In this document: in pieces, positions 10,101 through 20,680 of the stretch
How the letters are laid out: every line of letters begins with the position of its first letter
Numbering within the stretch: the stretch's first letter is position 1
Assembly: GCA_963210315.1 (NCBI GenBank)
Contig: OY723290.1
Span: 744,001 to 808,000, forward strand
Origin: Rhynchopus euleeides
Lineage: Eukaryota > Euglenozoa > Diplonemea > Diplonemida > Diplonemidae
Reading direction: 5' to 3'
Length of the DNA: 64,000 bases
The notes under the pieces: model-generated
The model's database searches: none
Told to the model about the DNA's origin: nothing
What the model saw: only the letters and a program-made list of their open reading frames with translations
Translations under genes and position numbers: made by a program

Positions 10101-10374
10101 TCTTGTACGCCTTCTTCATCTTGTTCCACCGGCTTGTCCAGGACTCCTTGCTCTTGCTCTTGTTGCTGCTCTTGCTCTTGCTCTTGCTGCGGCTCTTGCT
10201 CTTCCGGTACCGGCTGCTACGGCTCGTCTTGCCGGAGCTGCTGCCCCCATACTTGCTGCCGTACTTGCTCTTGTAGTAGTTCCCACGGCTCGCAGACCTC
10301 GACTTCGAGTAGTAGGCATCGGCACAGCAGGCCATCATCGCCACCAGCAGCAGCGACGTCAAAAGGCGCGTCAT
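7167..10374 (-). CDS. Secreted two-domain protein with long Thr/Pro repeat stalk, broken by a frameshift
   Basis: Starts at the ATG at 10374 with a clear signal peptide (residues 1-20), followed by a Ser/Lys/Arg- and Asn-rich linker (27-125) and a first globular domain (127-266) with the elements AWV, GWTN, AGAEKC, WIG and FPYK. A second copy of that domain starts near 9470, but in another frame: the two frames meet in a TGTG tract at 9471-9476, consistent with loss of 2 nt. The second frame then runs to the stop at 7167: domain 2, a long stalk of TPTPQGPSTLAPGA-type repeats (about 7960-9040), and an acidic, Cys-rich C-terminal domain. The globular domain resembles a secreted or adhesin-like domain of bacteria and protists (from memory, unnamed). 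It is probably a cell-surface or matrix protein. Either the assembly or the gene is damaged at the junction. Confidence 0.8.
7960..9040 (-). repeat. Coding minisatellite (Thr/Pro stalk repeats)
   Basis: More than twenty imperfect units of about 36-42 bp, encoding variants of TPTPQGPSTLAPGA with longer forms containing PPEGPSPTSAPGA. Some neighbouring units are almost identical, as expected of unequal exchange. Thr/Ser/Pro density suggests an O-glycosylated extended stalk. Confidence 0.9.
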
Positions 10375-10664
10375 TTTGACGAGCCTCCTCCACCCACGGC
10401 ACTGGTCTTGCCTCTGTCGCTGCCCGACTGTTTGTCAACGTGTGTGTGCGAATGCACCTGCCAGGTTGTGGTGGTGTGGTGTGGGGGTCAACAGACCAAA
10501 ACTCACGCGCACGCGAAGAGCCATATACACGCAACTCCACACACCGCAGCTCTGTTCAGGACCGTGAGGAGCTGTGTACAGATTATGCGGTCTCACGCTA
10601 CTTCCTCAGTGGCAGTGCCACTGGGGAAGTGGCACTGCAAGTGGCATGAGGCACACTCATGCTG

Positions 10665-10735
10665 CTCTCACCGGGGGTCTGGTGGTCTGCTCCCCCACTG
10701 TACCAGGAGGGCAACCGTGGAGTATATCCGGTTGG
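10665..10735. repeat. Dispersed repeat, partial copy C
   Basis: About 70 bp nearly identical to the middle of copies A and B, from CTCACCGGGGGTCTGGTGG to TATATCCGGTTGG. Confidence 0.85.
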
Positions 10736-11983
10736 TGTGGTGTTGCTTTGGACCATCACGTGAAGAAGCCGTGCAATCTGAATACTTGTACAAAAAGAGT
10801 TCGGACGGTAGTGGGTGAGGGGGAGGACGTGCTGGCCACCTTGAACCCGGAAACTGTTTTGGCTGATTTGCTTGCTTTGTTTTGCTCTTTTTTGCATGGC
10901 ACGCATCGTGTATGAGAAGTAAGCTGCCGTAAGCCCATCCGCCCACCCCCTCCACCCAAACATCCCTGCTGAAGCGCAGACCACCGACACAAGCCTCCTC
11001 TCAGTGTAGCTGCGCCGCCAGACGGAACGGAAGTCCCGCTGGCACGCGCCTCGTGGGGGGGGGGGGGGTACAGGGCCCGATCATGCAACAAGACAAGAAG
11101 GAAAAGTTTGAACGATTTTTTTCAAGGATGACATTGTTCAAAACCATTTCGAAGAAATTTTCACACCTCCACCCCCCACTGCTGTGGGGGGCAATGTATA
11201 CCTGGACCTGGAGGAGAGAGGAGAGGCATGCAGTGCGGCACAAATTCTTTCGAACGTGCTCAAAACCACATCCACTATTGGATGTTCCAGAATGTGCAAG
11301 GAAACCACCCTTCTCTGCACGGCGAGGAACAGAAATACATTCCCCCCACCACCACAACCACCACCACCCACACACGACACCTCCGGCAATTTCTTTATAC
11401 TTTTTCACAACAATGTTGCATCCTGCTCAGTACAAATCCCAACACGTGAAACACACAACTTGCTTTGTTACTCTGCCTTCTGAGCCAAGCATGAGGCGCA
11501 ATCAATCGAGGAGGCAGGTGTTGAAAGGGGAGAGATGGGGCTCGGGGGACGATGTATGGCGAGTGGGTAAGCCTCTCCGGAAGAAGAGGGACGACCGCTG
11601 TGTAGGCAAAACAATAAAGAAGAAGGGGAATGTGTTGAAAGCAACGTAACCTCGGGGGAAGCAGGCGGGGCAGCGCATGCACCACAACTTTTCCGCCAAC
11701 ACGCACGGGGGCGGGGAGGTTGGCCATGCAGAAGAGAGTGAGAAAAGACGAACCGCCTCACAAAAACTGGGTTGCGAAGTGGCTCAGCTTTTTTTTTTGC
11801 CACACACCGCGACACACAGAGACGGGAAAAAATACCCCCCCCTCCCATTATATAATATTATAAGCGGTTCGACAACCGGACTGCCAAAGGCATCCCGTTA
11901 TGGCGTATATATGCTGTGGAATCCGTGATACCGGAGGTGCGTATCTGTTTCTGTTTGCTTTCAGAGGGGGGGGGGGGGACACG

Positions 11984-12253
11984 GTGGCCAGGATTCTGTG
12001 GGATATCAAAACGGGAGATGGGGCGGGTTATCCCGCGGGGGAGGTCTCCCTCGCCGGTTTGATATCCCGCCAGGGTAAGGGGGGGAGATGACCCCATCTC
12101 CCCCCCCCCCGGGAGATGGGGTCATCTCCCGCGGGGGATATGGCCCCCTCCCCGGCGGGATATGGTTTTTCCAAAACACGGGATATGTCACTTTGAGAAG
12201 TGGGATATCCCACCGGCATATCCCGTTTTGATATCCCACAGAATCCTGGCCAC
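11984..12253. mobile_element. Foldback (palindromic) element with 33-bp terminal inverted repeats
   Basis: The arms 11984-12016 and 12221-12253 are perfect 33-bp inverted repeats. In the centre, 12083-12102 and 12111-12130 form a second perfect 20-bp inverted repeat around eight C. Between these are further GGGATAT and ATATCCC motifs. The element has no coding capacity. It could be a non-autonomous foldback transposon or a structured cruciform-forming site; no clear target-site duplication is visible. Confidence 0.8.
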
Positions 12254-12651
12254 GGTGGATGGGTCTTCGCTCACCTTGTGTGTAAAGGCCCTTTCCCCTG
12301 TTTTGGGGAGAGGTCATACCTGATTTGAATCGACCCGGCGTTGGCTTGTCTTGAAAAGAGAGAGTATTGCCCGAAAAGGGTTTACCTGACTGGGTGCGAA
12401 AAGAACCCACCCCCCCTCCAACCCCCCGACCCCTCCTCGACCCTCAGATGCATTTTTTTTTGGTGTCGACAATCACAGGCACTGCGAGAGCTAGGCTACT
12501 ACACAGACCCGTTCTGTCCCATTGTCGCCCATTTCCCCTTGCATTTTTTTTGAAAACAAACAACATTGTATGTCGCCAGAGGGCGTTTTCCCGATAACGC
12601 CGACCCTGCGAGGTTTGCCTTGAGATGTGCCCTGCATTTGCGTCACAATCA

Positions 12652-15216
12652 TCAGGCGTCCTGCTTGATCTTGGCAAGGGTGTCGCGGTAGTAAGCATAC
12701 ACCTCCAGCTTGTCGGCGTTCTTCCGCAGGATGTCCACCACAGGACCCATGCACATCTCGAAGTGGCGCCTGTTCATCTTCGCCGTGCGGACCCTGTTGT
12801 GTGGGATGAGTGGTAGGCACACACATGCAGTGATGATGGGTGTGGGGTGGCGCCACAACGAGCAGCACGGGGGTGGGGGGGGGGGTAGTGAAATAGAAGT
12901 AGAAGGGGGTGAGGGGGGGGGGGGAGCATACTTGCCGTCAGCAATCACATCCGCGACTGTCTTGTGCTGGTTGAGGAACTCCAGCTCGCCGACACAGTCG
13001 CCTGCGGTGAAGGTGCAGACCTCGATCTTGTCGTCCTTCTCATCACGCCCGATCACACGCACCGTGCCCTCGACAACGATATGCAGCCAGTTCCCCTCCT
13101 CGCCGTACTTGATAACCGTGTCAGCATCTTCATACTGCGTCGACTTCAGCGCATCCGCCAGCAGCAGGATCTGGTCCTTCTTCAGGGTGGACAGGAAGGG
13201 CACCCGCATCAGGAAGCCCTCATACATCGCACGCTTCTTCTTCGACGCCTGGTGCAGAATAAACTTGAAGGTCCGCCTGTCCAGCGAAAACACGATGCAA
13301 TCCGCAGCCGCCTTCGCGGTCTCCACAGACGTCTGCGGATACAGCAGGAACACCTCCCCAACGAAGGCAGAGGGCTGCACCGTCTCACCCCCCTCCTTGC
13401 CGCTGGCAGACACCGCCACGCTGCCCTCCTTCACGACATAGGTGCTCTCCATGTCCGCATCGCCCTCGTTGTAGAGAACCTCGCCTGCCGCGAAGGATGC
13501 CGCCTTCATGGCGTCCACCACAACCTGGAGCTCGTGGTCATCCAGGTGGTTGAACAGCTGGTTCGCCTCGAGGGCCTGCAGGAGGAAGTTCGCCGTCGCG
13601 TCGTCCTTCGGGAACTTGTCGGGGGAGAAGTCGTCAATCTGCTTCTCGGAGTACGCCTCCGCACACACGGTGGCACGCCTCGTCGCCCCACGGGGCTCCA
13701 GCCCCAGCGTGTTCGACTCCCTCGGCTGCTCTGCCTCAGGCTCCGCCTGGTCAATCGAGAAGAGCGCATCCGTCGTATCCCCAAACGCCCCGAACTCCCC
13801 GAACCCCCCCTTCGGCGACTCCACCTCGTCACCGCCCCCGCCCCCAAACGGGAACTCCTCCTCCTCCTCACCCGCAGCCGCCGCCACCTCCACCGGGGGC
13901 TTCTCCGCCTCCGTCTCCTTCGCCTTCTCCTCCTCTGCCGGCTTCTCCTCCGCTGGCGGTGCCTCCTCCGCCTTCTTCTCCTCCGGCTCCGCCACCGCCT
14001 CAGCAGCAGGCGGTGCCGCCTCCGCCTCCGTCTCCTTCGCCTTCTCCTCCTCTGCCGGCTTCTCTTCGGCCTGCTTCTCCTCCACTGGCGATGCCTCCTC
14101 CGCCTCCGCCTCCTTCGCCTTCTCCTCCTCTGCCGGCTTCTCTTCGGCCGGCTTCTCCTCCGCTGGCGGTGCCTCCTCCGCCTTCTTCTCCTCCGGCTCC
14201 GCCACCGCCTCCGGAGCAGCAGCAGGGGCAGGCTGTGCCTCCGCCTCCGCCTCCACCACAGCCTCCGCCTCCGGGGCAGGAGGTGCCGCAACAGCCTCGA
14301 CCGCAGCCTCGGCCTCAGCCTCCGGGGCAGGGGGCGCCTCTGCCTCGGGCTCCTTCGGAACCGCAGCCTCAGCCTCCGGGGCAGGGGGGTCGGCAGCAGC
14401 AGCAGGCTCCTCAGCCGGTGGGGGCGCAGCAGCCTCGGCCTCAGCGGCAGGAGCCTCATCTGCAGCAGGGGGCGGTGGCGTGGCGTCCGCCTCTGCAGGG
14501 GCGGGGGCAGCCTCAGGCTCAGGGGCAGGCTCAGCAGCTTCTGCGGGGGGGGCATCGGGCTTGGCGTCGGGTTCCGCCTCCGGCTGTGCAGTGTCGGCGG
14601 CAGGCGCTGCCTCTGCGGGCTTCTCCTCTGCAGGCGGGGGCTCTTGCTTTGCCTCCTCCTCCTTCTGCTGCGGCTGTTCCCCCTCGGCGGCCCTTTCGGG
14701 TTCTCCGGCGGGTGTCTCAGCAGCAGCGGCGTTTGTCGGTGGGGCTGCGGGTGGTGCCTCGGATGCGGCACCACCGCCCCCGCCAGCGCCGACGTTCTTC
14801 TTCAGCTGCATCGTGATCAGGTTGACGAACAGAGGGCGCAGGTGTGTGCCTGTGATATTGAGGTCGACGATGTTGCGGTTCTGCTTCAGGAGGTCCACCA
14901 GGTCTGGGCCAGCCAGGCGGATGTCGTTGTCGGAGAGGTCGAGGGAGCGAACACCCTTGTGCACGCGCAGCGTGCCCGCCAGGTCCTTCATAACTGAGGA
15001 GGCGAGCATGTTGCCGTTGAGGCACAGCGTGTCCAGGGCCTGGCAGGCCTCGATCACCCCCAGCAGTGCCAGCAGGCCCTTGTTGCCGATCATGTTGGAG
15101 CTGAGATCGAGGGAGGACAGGTTCCCATCCTCAGGCAGCATCCCGCAGAGGCGCGAGTTGGCCTTGATGCCCAACTCCGTGCATCGTTCTTTGTAGAGGG
15201 TCTGCAGGTTGGGCAT
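12652..15216 (-). CDS. PKAR: PKA regulatory subunit-like protein with N-terminal leucine-rich repeats
   Basis: Two exons, 15216-12932 and 12793-12652, separated by a GTATGC...CAG intron of 138 nt; joining them restores the C-terminal helix and gives 808 residues. Leucine-rich repeats cover about residues 31-140. A very long Ala/Glu/Pro-rich linker (about 150-500) contains tandem EEKPAEEEKAKE-type units. The inhibitor motif RRATV is at 513-517, and two cyclic-nucleotide-binding domains follow. Their phosphate-binding cassettes keep Gly-Glu (starting at 618 and 741), but the Arg that binds the cyclic phosphate is Ser or Val in site A and Thr in site B. LRR plus CNB is the kinetoplastid PKA-R layout, and those proteins respond to nucleosides, not cAMP (literature knowledge). 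I start at the Met before NLQTLYK; upstream Mets are in non-coding-looking sequence. Confidence 0.88.
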   Translation of the reverse strand: MPNLQTLYKERCTELGIKANSRLCGMLPEDGNLSSLDLSSNMIGNKGLLALLGVIEACQALDTLCLNGNMLASSVMKDLAGTLRVHKGVRSLDLSDNDIRLAGPDLVDLLKQNRNIVDLNITGTHLRPLFVNLITMQLKKNVGAGGGGGAASEAPPAAPPTNAAAAETPAGEPERAAEGEQPQQKEEEAKQEPPPAEEKPAEAAPAADTAQPEAEPDAKPDAPPAEAAEPAPEPEAAPAPAEADATPPPPAADEAPAAEAEAAAPPPAEEPAAAADPPAPEAEAAVPKEPEAEAPPAPEAEAEAAVEAVAAPPAPEAEAVVEAEAEAQPAPAAAPEAVAEPEEKKAEEAPPAEEKPAEEKPAEEEKAKEAEAEEASPVEEKQAEEKPAEEEKAKETEAEAAPPAAEAVAEPEEKKAEEAPPAEEKPAEEEKAKETEAEKPPVEVAAAAGEEEEEFPFGGGGGDEVESPKGGFGEFGAFGDTTDALFSIDQAEPEAEQPRESNTLGLEPRGATRRATVCAEAYSEKQIDDFSPDKFPKDDATANFLLQALEANQLFNHLDDHELQVVVDAMKAASFAAGEVLYNEGDADMESTYVVKEGSVAVSASGKEGGETVQPSAFVGEVFLLYPQTSVETAKAAADCIVFSLDRRTFKFILHQASKKKRAMYEGFLMRVPFLSTLKKDQILLLADALKSTQYEDADTVIKYGEEGNWLHIVVEGTVRVIGRDEKDDKIEVCTFTAGDCVGELEFLNQHKTVADVIADGKYAPPPPSPPSTSISLPPPPPPCCSLWRHPTPIITACVCLPLIPHNRVRTAKMNRRHFEMCMGPVVDILRKNADKLEVYAYYRDTLAKIKQDA

Positions 15217-16228
15217 CTTCGGCTGGCCCGGCGGTGTCAGCAGGGTGATCTGTGGGGTGACGGTGGCAGGCGTGGTGTGGTGTAGTGTGGGCATGGCCTG
15301 CCAAATGCAACATCTGGCTGAAACAATCCGACATGCAGCCTTGTGGTCTATTTTCGTTGTACGCAGCCACTGAACCTGTGGCGCACGGTGATGGGGTGTG
15401 TGCAACACACAAAAGAAATCGAATAGACCACACACTGGCTGCTAATGTCGTATAATTTCCACTCACACTGCGTGTGTGCAACAAACAAATGGACAGTTCA
15501 GCGCGATATGGCTGGCGGGGGGTGAATGGGGGGAAACGGCAAGCCTCACATTTTCAACAATGTTGGCGGTCAGCCCCTTCCACCTCTTCGACCTTCGTGC
15601 TGGCAAGCACGATGGCGGGGAGGGGATGCAGCGGCACCAGCATCGCAATAGGCACCCGGCAGCCCCTCTCACCCTGCTGCTGCGGCATATACATCGGCAC
15701 CCAGGGGGGAGATCGCAGGCAGAAGCCACACGAGCAGGCCCCTCTCCCCCGAGCGCCAACCCATCCAGGGTGTAGAACCCAACCCTCTCCGCCCTACCCC
15801 CTCCCTCCCCAACCATCGCCCCTGCTGGCATCGAAGCAGCCTGGGGTGCCGACTGGCGCCGGGGGAGACGAACAACGCCTCGAAAACACAAGAGCAACGA
15901 AGGAAAGGCAAGTTGCTGAAACAATCTGATCCATGCGGGGAAATCGCCGTTTGGCCACACACACCCCTGAGTGTGGCTGGGTTGGCCGTTTTGGTTGTGC
16001 GCAAAAGCCGGAATAAGCAAGGCAAGGCAGGGGGGGATAGGGGGAGAGCGGGGGGGGGAGCGGGGCGAGAGTTGATGTTGAAGGTGTAACCAATTCTCCC
16101 TCTGATCCGGCGCGTGCCCATCTCCTCTGTGGCTTCAGGGGAGCAGCACACCGCGCAGCAGGCTGAGTGCAGGGTCGGGCATAGTGACATGGGAGGCACG
16201 GCATGGTACGGCATCCCTCACCTGTCCG
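15217..16228. other. Intergenic stretch, nothing recognised
   Basis: About 1 kb between the PKA-R-like gene and the coiled-coil gene. It has G/C-rich low complexity and no open frame with domain-like features. Confidence 0.55.
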
Positions 16229-18100
16229 CTACATCGAGGGGCGCTTCGCCACCGACCTGCTGTGCAGCATCGCAGGATCCAGCCTGTCCTGCAAGGAGCC
16301 TATCAGCCGCTCTGCCGTCGCCATCTCCCCCTCAAGCGACGCGATGGTGTTGTGCAGCGCCCTGACCTCCACTTCCTTCTTGCCCTGCTCGACACGGGCC
16401 TCCTCCTGCATCCGCTTGATCACCCCCTGCAGGTCCTGGATCTGCTGCTTGTCCTGCGCCCTCTCCGCCTCCCTCTTCTTCCCGGTGCACTGCAGCAGCC
16501 AGGCCCTCAGGATCCGCTTCTTCAGATGCCGCTGCCAATACCCCACAGTCATATCCCCGATCATCACCAGCTTCCCACTCCGCACCTCCATACGGCCCCT
16601 CTCCTGCACAACCTCATCCCTCCCTGCGAGCGCCTCACGGAGCGCCTCATGGTATGGCAACAGCCTACGGTAGCAAACCTGGAGGAAGGCAAGCGATGTA
16701 CATTTCGCTGACACCGCCACGCCACGCAACTGCAGGACATCACCACCTCCGGCAGATGCCGAAGGAACACTCTGCCCTCCGGGTGTGGCTGGGGCACCTG
16801 CTGACACGGGAGTGGTGGTGGGGGAGGCGATACCAGGGAGGGCGGTCTGATCAGGGTGTGGGTTGAAGTCGGCAAAAACCATGAAGAGGAGCTCCCGGTG
16901 TATGGTGTCGATGCTCCCCGCCAGCTTGGGGTGTGTTAGGGACAGCAGCTGCAGCAGCTGGTGCATCGCGGTGAGGGTGAGGGCCTGCCGCCCGCGGTGC
17001 AGCGGCGACCCCCCGATCCTCTGCGCCGCCTCGACTATCTCGTTGACCGTCGCCTCCACAGAATCCCGCCTCTCCTCCACATGGAACAGATCGATCCACT
17101 TCGTCAGCTTCCCCCACGCCATGGAGAGATCTCGACACCCCGTCAACCCGACAAACCTCTCCAACGACTCGCAGAACCCCTCATACCCCACCACCCCTAC
17201 GGAAGGCGGCGGCCTCAGCGGAGGAGGCACTCCAACTCCACCACAGCCCACCGCCGCGGGGGATGCTGCTGCAGAAGCTGCTACACCAACACCCCCTGTG
17301 GCACCCCGCATGCGACCCATCAGAGTGTAAAGACTGGGGCGGGCCGCACCAGCGGCCCCTCTCTTGACAACCGCCGGGAGCATCTTGGAGCGGAAGAGAG
17401 AGGGGGTGGTGGCGGTGGTGGCGCTGCCACCACCACCACCCCCACCGCCCCCAGGGGAAGGGGGGGGCGGGGTGGCGCCGGATCGGGGTGGGTCCTGCTG
17501 CTGCCTGGAGGTTGCCCAAGGGGGTGTGCCTGCCTGGGCGGGGGTCGGGTGGCTCTGCCCCTCCACCAAAGTCGCAGGGCTGCGTTGATCCACAGCGGTG
17601 TGGGCGGCGCCGGCATCGCATGCGTGGGTGGGTTGCGGTGGGGGCTGCCACCTGCTGTGCCCCGGAGGGACCAGCTTCACGGTGCAGCGCTTCCGGAGGG
17701 AGTTATGCGCAGCACGCTGCTGCTGCTGCTGCGGCGATCCGGCGGTGAGTGTCCCGGGGTGGCGGAGAAGCTCCGATGGGCTCTGCGGATGTGCTGCCTT
17801 TGAGGGATAGGCACCGTGCCCCGCAATACCACCCTGCAGCATCAGATCAGGGTAGTACGCCGACAGCACGTGCGCCGCCTGCTGGTAGAGGTGTGCCCCA
17901 AGAGGTGGAGACGAGCTGCGCGAAGGCAGGGCGAGTGACTGCGATGTCTGGCGGGGGTGGGGGTGGTGGGGCCCCTCCGGGGCCCACTCCGGAGGCAGGG
18001 CGGCGGGGTGGGGTGGGTCGGTCTCGCGGAGGGGGGGGTGCTGCAGGGATGGGGGGTGGTGCACAGACACCCCTGCGCCGCTGTCACCCGAGGACCCCAT
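16229..18100 (-). CDS. Coiled-coil protein with disordered N-terminus, function unknown
   Basis: One open frame of 623 codons from the ATG at 18100. The first 260 residues are Pro/Ser/His/Gly-rich and probably disordered. From about residue 300 a helical region begins (GYEGFCESLERFVGL), with amphipathic helices and a segment ending in YWQRHLKKRILRAWLL; this Trp- and Arg-rich pattern resembles centrin-binding SFI1-type or flagellar helices, but the resemblance is loose. The last 100 residues form a clear coiled coil (KKREAERAQDKQQIQDLQ), ending RPSM. A cytoskeletal or flagellar role is a guess. Codon use matches the neighbouring genes, so I regard it as real. Confidence 0.7.
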   Translation of the reverse strand: MGSSGDSGAGVSVHHPPSLQHPPLRETDPPHPAALPPEWAPEGPHHPHPRQTSQSLALPSRSSSPPLGAHLYQQAAHVLSAYYPDLMLQGGIAGHGAYPSKAAHPQSPSELLRHPGTLTAGSPQQQQQRAAHNSLRKRCTVKLVPPGHSRWQPPPQPTHACDAGAAHTAVDQRSPATLVEGQSHPTPAQAGTPPWATSRQQQDPPRSGATPPPPSPGGGGGGGGGSATTATTPSLFRSKMLPAVVKRGAAGAARPSLYTLMGRMRGATGGVGVAASAAASPAAVGCGGVGVPPPLRPPPSVGVVGYEGFCESLERFVGLTGCRDLSMAWGKLTKWIDLFHVEERRDSVEATVNEIVEAAQRIGGSPLHRGRQALTLTAMHQLLQLLSLTHPKLAGSIDTIHRELLFMVFADFNPHPDQTALPGIASPTTTPVSAGAPATPGGQSVPSASAGGGDVLQLRGVAVSAKCTSLAFLQVCYRRLLPYHEALREALAGRDEVVQERGRMEVRSGKLVMIGDMTVGYWQRHLKKRILRAWLLQCTGKKREAERAQDKQQIQDLQGVIKRMQEEARVEQGKKEVEVRALHNTIASLEGEMATAERLIGSLQDRLDPAMLHSRSVAKRPSM

Positions 18101-20680
18101 GGCCTGTGGGTGTGGTGGATGTGGTGGAGGGGGGTGTTACACTAAAAAATAGACTTGGAGGTGCGTTCTTTGGTTGTACGAACGGTGCCTGTGTTGTAGT
18201 GCATGTGTGCAGGATACCGAACGCTGCCACGAGTCTTTTTAGTGCGAAAAGCTCGCTGTTCTTCCAAAAATTATAGGGGTCTTCTCTACGGGGTGATCGT
18301 CAGTGCATTTTGGTGCATTTCCTGTTGTTGAAGTAGGTGAAAACTGACGAAGATTGGCGAAGGATAACGACCAGCGAAGACCCCCTGCACAAAGTGTGGG
18401 AGTGTTGAGTTTGCAAAAGTGAGGCAGGGGGGGGGGGGGATGTGTGGCGTTTTCTTCTTCCCGTCAACCTGAGAGATAGTGCGGCCCCTCCCTCCCTCCC
18501 CCCCCCCTCTCCCTCCCCTCCTCCATCCTAACAGATATGTCTTGGCTTCGCCCCTCCGCTCCCTCCCACAGAGGGCCCTTCCTTTTTCCAACACCGCCCT
18601 GCCACAACCAGCAGCCCAAAAAAAAAGTGTCGCGTTTCTTCCGCTGTTCTGGGGTGGGGTGGGGGTGGGTGATGGGTAGAGAAGAGGTTTATATAAGCGG
18701 GGTGAAATAGGGGGGAAAATGTTCTTCCTTCCCACAGCACCACGCATAAGTTAGCCTTGTTTTGTTTTGCTTTGTTTTAGTGTAGTCCACTGTCAGTCAC
18801 TATTGACACATATACACAACTCACTCGCTCTTCCCTCCCCCTCCCACGCCACGCCCCAACGATTCTCCATTGAGAGGTTCTTTGCTTGTGTGTCGGCTAA
18901 CCGGAGCAGTCCTCTGCCACAACAGGCAGGGGCAGGGCTCGGGTTGGAATCAACCCCCCCCCCCCTCACACACACCCCGCCCTTGTTGCAGTTTTGGGGG
19001 AGTGGTGGCTGGCACAGCGCGAGGGGCTTGCGACAAAACCACCGCACCCCAAGCACAGCTTTTGTTGTTGGAGAAGGGAGGGCAGGGGCGCTGTCCTTGG
19101 ATCAGGACTTTGAAAGTGCCCGCCTTGATATCCTTGTTGGATAGAACCCACACCCTCAATCAGCTGATGAAGGGCAGGGATAAGCTGTGAACACCACAAA
19201 TGTGGGCAACACATGGGCTAGGAAAAGGGTGTGTGCAGGGGGGTGAGACGTTGAAAATGTAGACAGGCAAAAGAGATCATCAGAAGAAAGGCAAAAGCGT
19301 GCGCTAAAACCTGTGAGAAAGGGAAGGAGGGGGGGGGGGGGACAGGCGGTAGGGTGGAGGGTGGAGGGGGATTCCCCTCTCCACAGCATCACCCCCCCTG
19401 TTCCGTCCGCCTCCCCGTTCCTCCGTGTGCACAGTATGGGGGGGGGGGGGGGGGGGGAGGGGTGCTAAGGGAATAGCCGGTAAAATAATGGGACCAGGGG
19501 ATTCGGGCGAACACTTTTTTTCCATTCAGGGCAGGCAGGCTGGAGTGGTGGGGGGTCGGGGGAGGGGGGAGGCAAGTCAGTTCTGCACCGCTTTTTTTTG
19601 AGAGTTTGTTTTTTTTTCCAGCCCCACACAGCTGCAGGGGGGGGAGAAACAATGGTGTGCCAAAGTGCAAATCGGGAGTTTTTTTCCCCCGCAGAACCCC
19701 ACGCAAGCAAGGCGTGTCGGGGTGGGGGAGGGGGTGTTCATCGCGGTTTGACGAATTCCCTTTTGCCCCTTTTTGGCTCCCCCTATCCCTTCAGATTTGT
19801 ACGACAGCACATCACAGGCTCCCCTTCGAGATTTGCAACACTTCTTTTCTTGCGATCAACACAACTGATGCGATACAACATTGCCACATCAAAAACTTGT
19901 GTATGTGTGTGTGTGTTGTGGGTGCAGGTCTGGGTGAGCTTCATTTCTTCCGTGGGTTTGATGTCCACCGTCATGAAACTCACCACATGCTATCACCGTA
20001 AAGTGCAGAAAGATCAGCACCTGTTGAGCCGCCTGTCACACCATCGAGTTTTGACACGCTCTTATCAAGCATTCGGCTGCAACACGGCGAGCCACACACA
20101 ACACAGCAGCGCCTTTCTCTCTTCCCCAACAACCTTGAGAATACGGAAGGATCTCGAAGCGCGACACAAAAAAATAAACAGACACGCCAAGTCAACAATC
20201 TCCGGCACACGGCAAAGTAAATCGCGGGGGACTTGGCAGGGGGGGGTGGGTGGAGGCGCAACACTACATCGGAGACAAGGGGTGCTGTTGGAAAGATCAC
20301 TGGCGGCAGGGCAACTGTCCAGCTGCCCGGCACATGCACCTTCGACGGAGAGGGAGGGTAGGGGGGGCGGGGGTAGTGGCCTGGGGGATACTCAACTCAA
20401 CCGCGTAATACTAATCTCCTCGCTACGCCGTGGGATGCAGAGGTGCACCAGCCAGGGCTGCGGGGTGGCTTTGGCCTTCCGCAATAGGCAAAAAAAATCC
20501 CGTCAACCGGCATCAGTTTTCACTTCGTGGGACTATGTGTTGTTTTTTTTGTTCAGAACACGATTTTTTTTCGTGCGAAATTTTTTTCTGCTGAGCTTCA
20601 TGACGGGCCACTCATCCAGCAAAGCCCTCCTCCCCACCTCCCGCTTGGGAGCAGGAGAGAAGCGCTCATCGCGGCGAGCC
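18101..20680. other. Intergenic stretch, low complexity
   Basis: This 2.6-kb gap is rich in poly-G tracts on the plus strand (for example 19438-19460) and poly-T runs. A TATA-like TTTATATAAG lies at 18687-18696, but no plus-strand gene follows. A long open plus frame overlapping this stretch and the next gene is a shadow. Nothing else is supported. Confidence 0.55.

Larger units (their letters stand above)
10375..12651. other. Intergenic stretch with repeat copy C and a foldback element
   Basis: This 2.3-kb gap holds the partial repeat at 10665-10735 and the foldback element at 11984-12253. The rest is low-complexity DNA with poly-G and poly-T runs. Open frames at 11.0-11.6 kb have no recognisable domain and I do not annotate them. 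Confidence 0.6.

Noticed and set aside
12964-15196. Long plus-strand open frames opposite the PKA-R-like gene
   Set aside because: They are Arg/Leu- or Ser/Ala-rich mirror translations of the AE-rich coding strand, with no domain of their own.
18687-18696. TATA-like TTTATATAAG as a promoter
   Set aside because: No gene follows on the plus strand and the string is not at a fixed distance from any minus-strand start.
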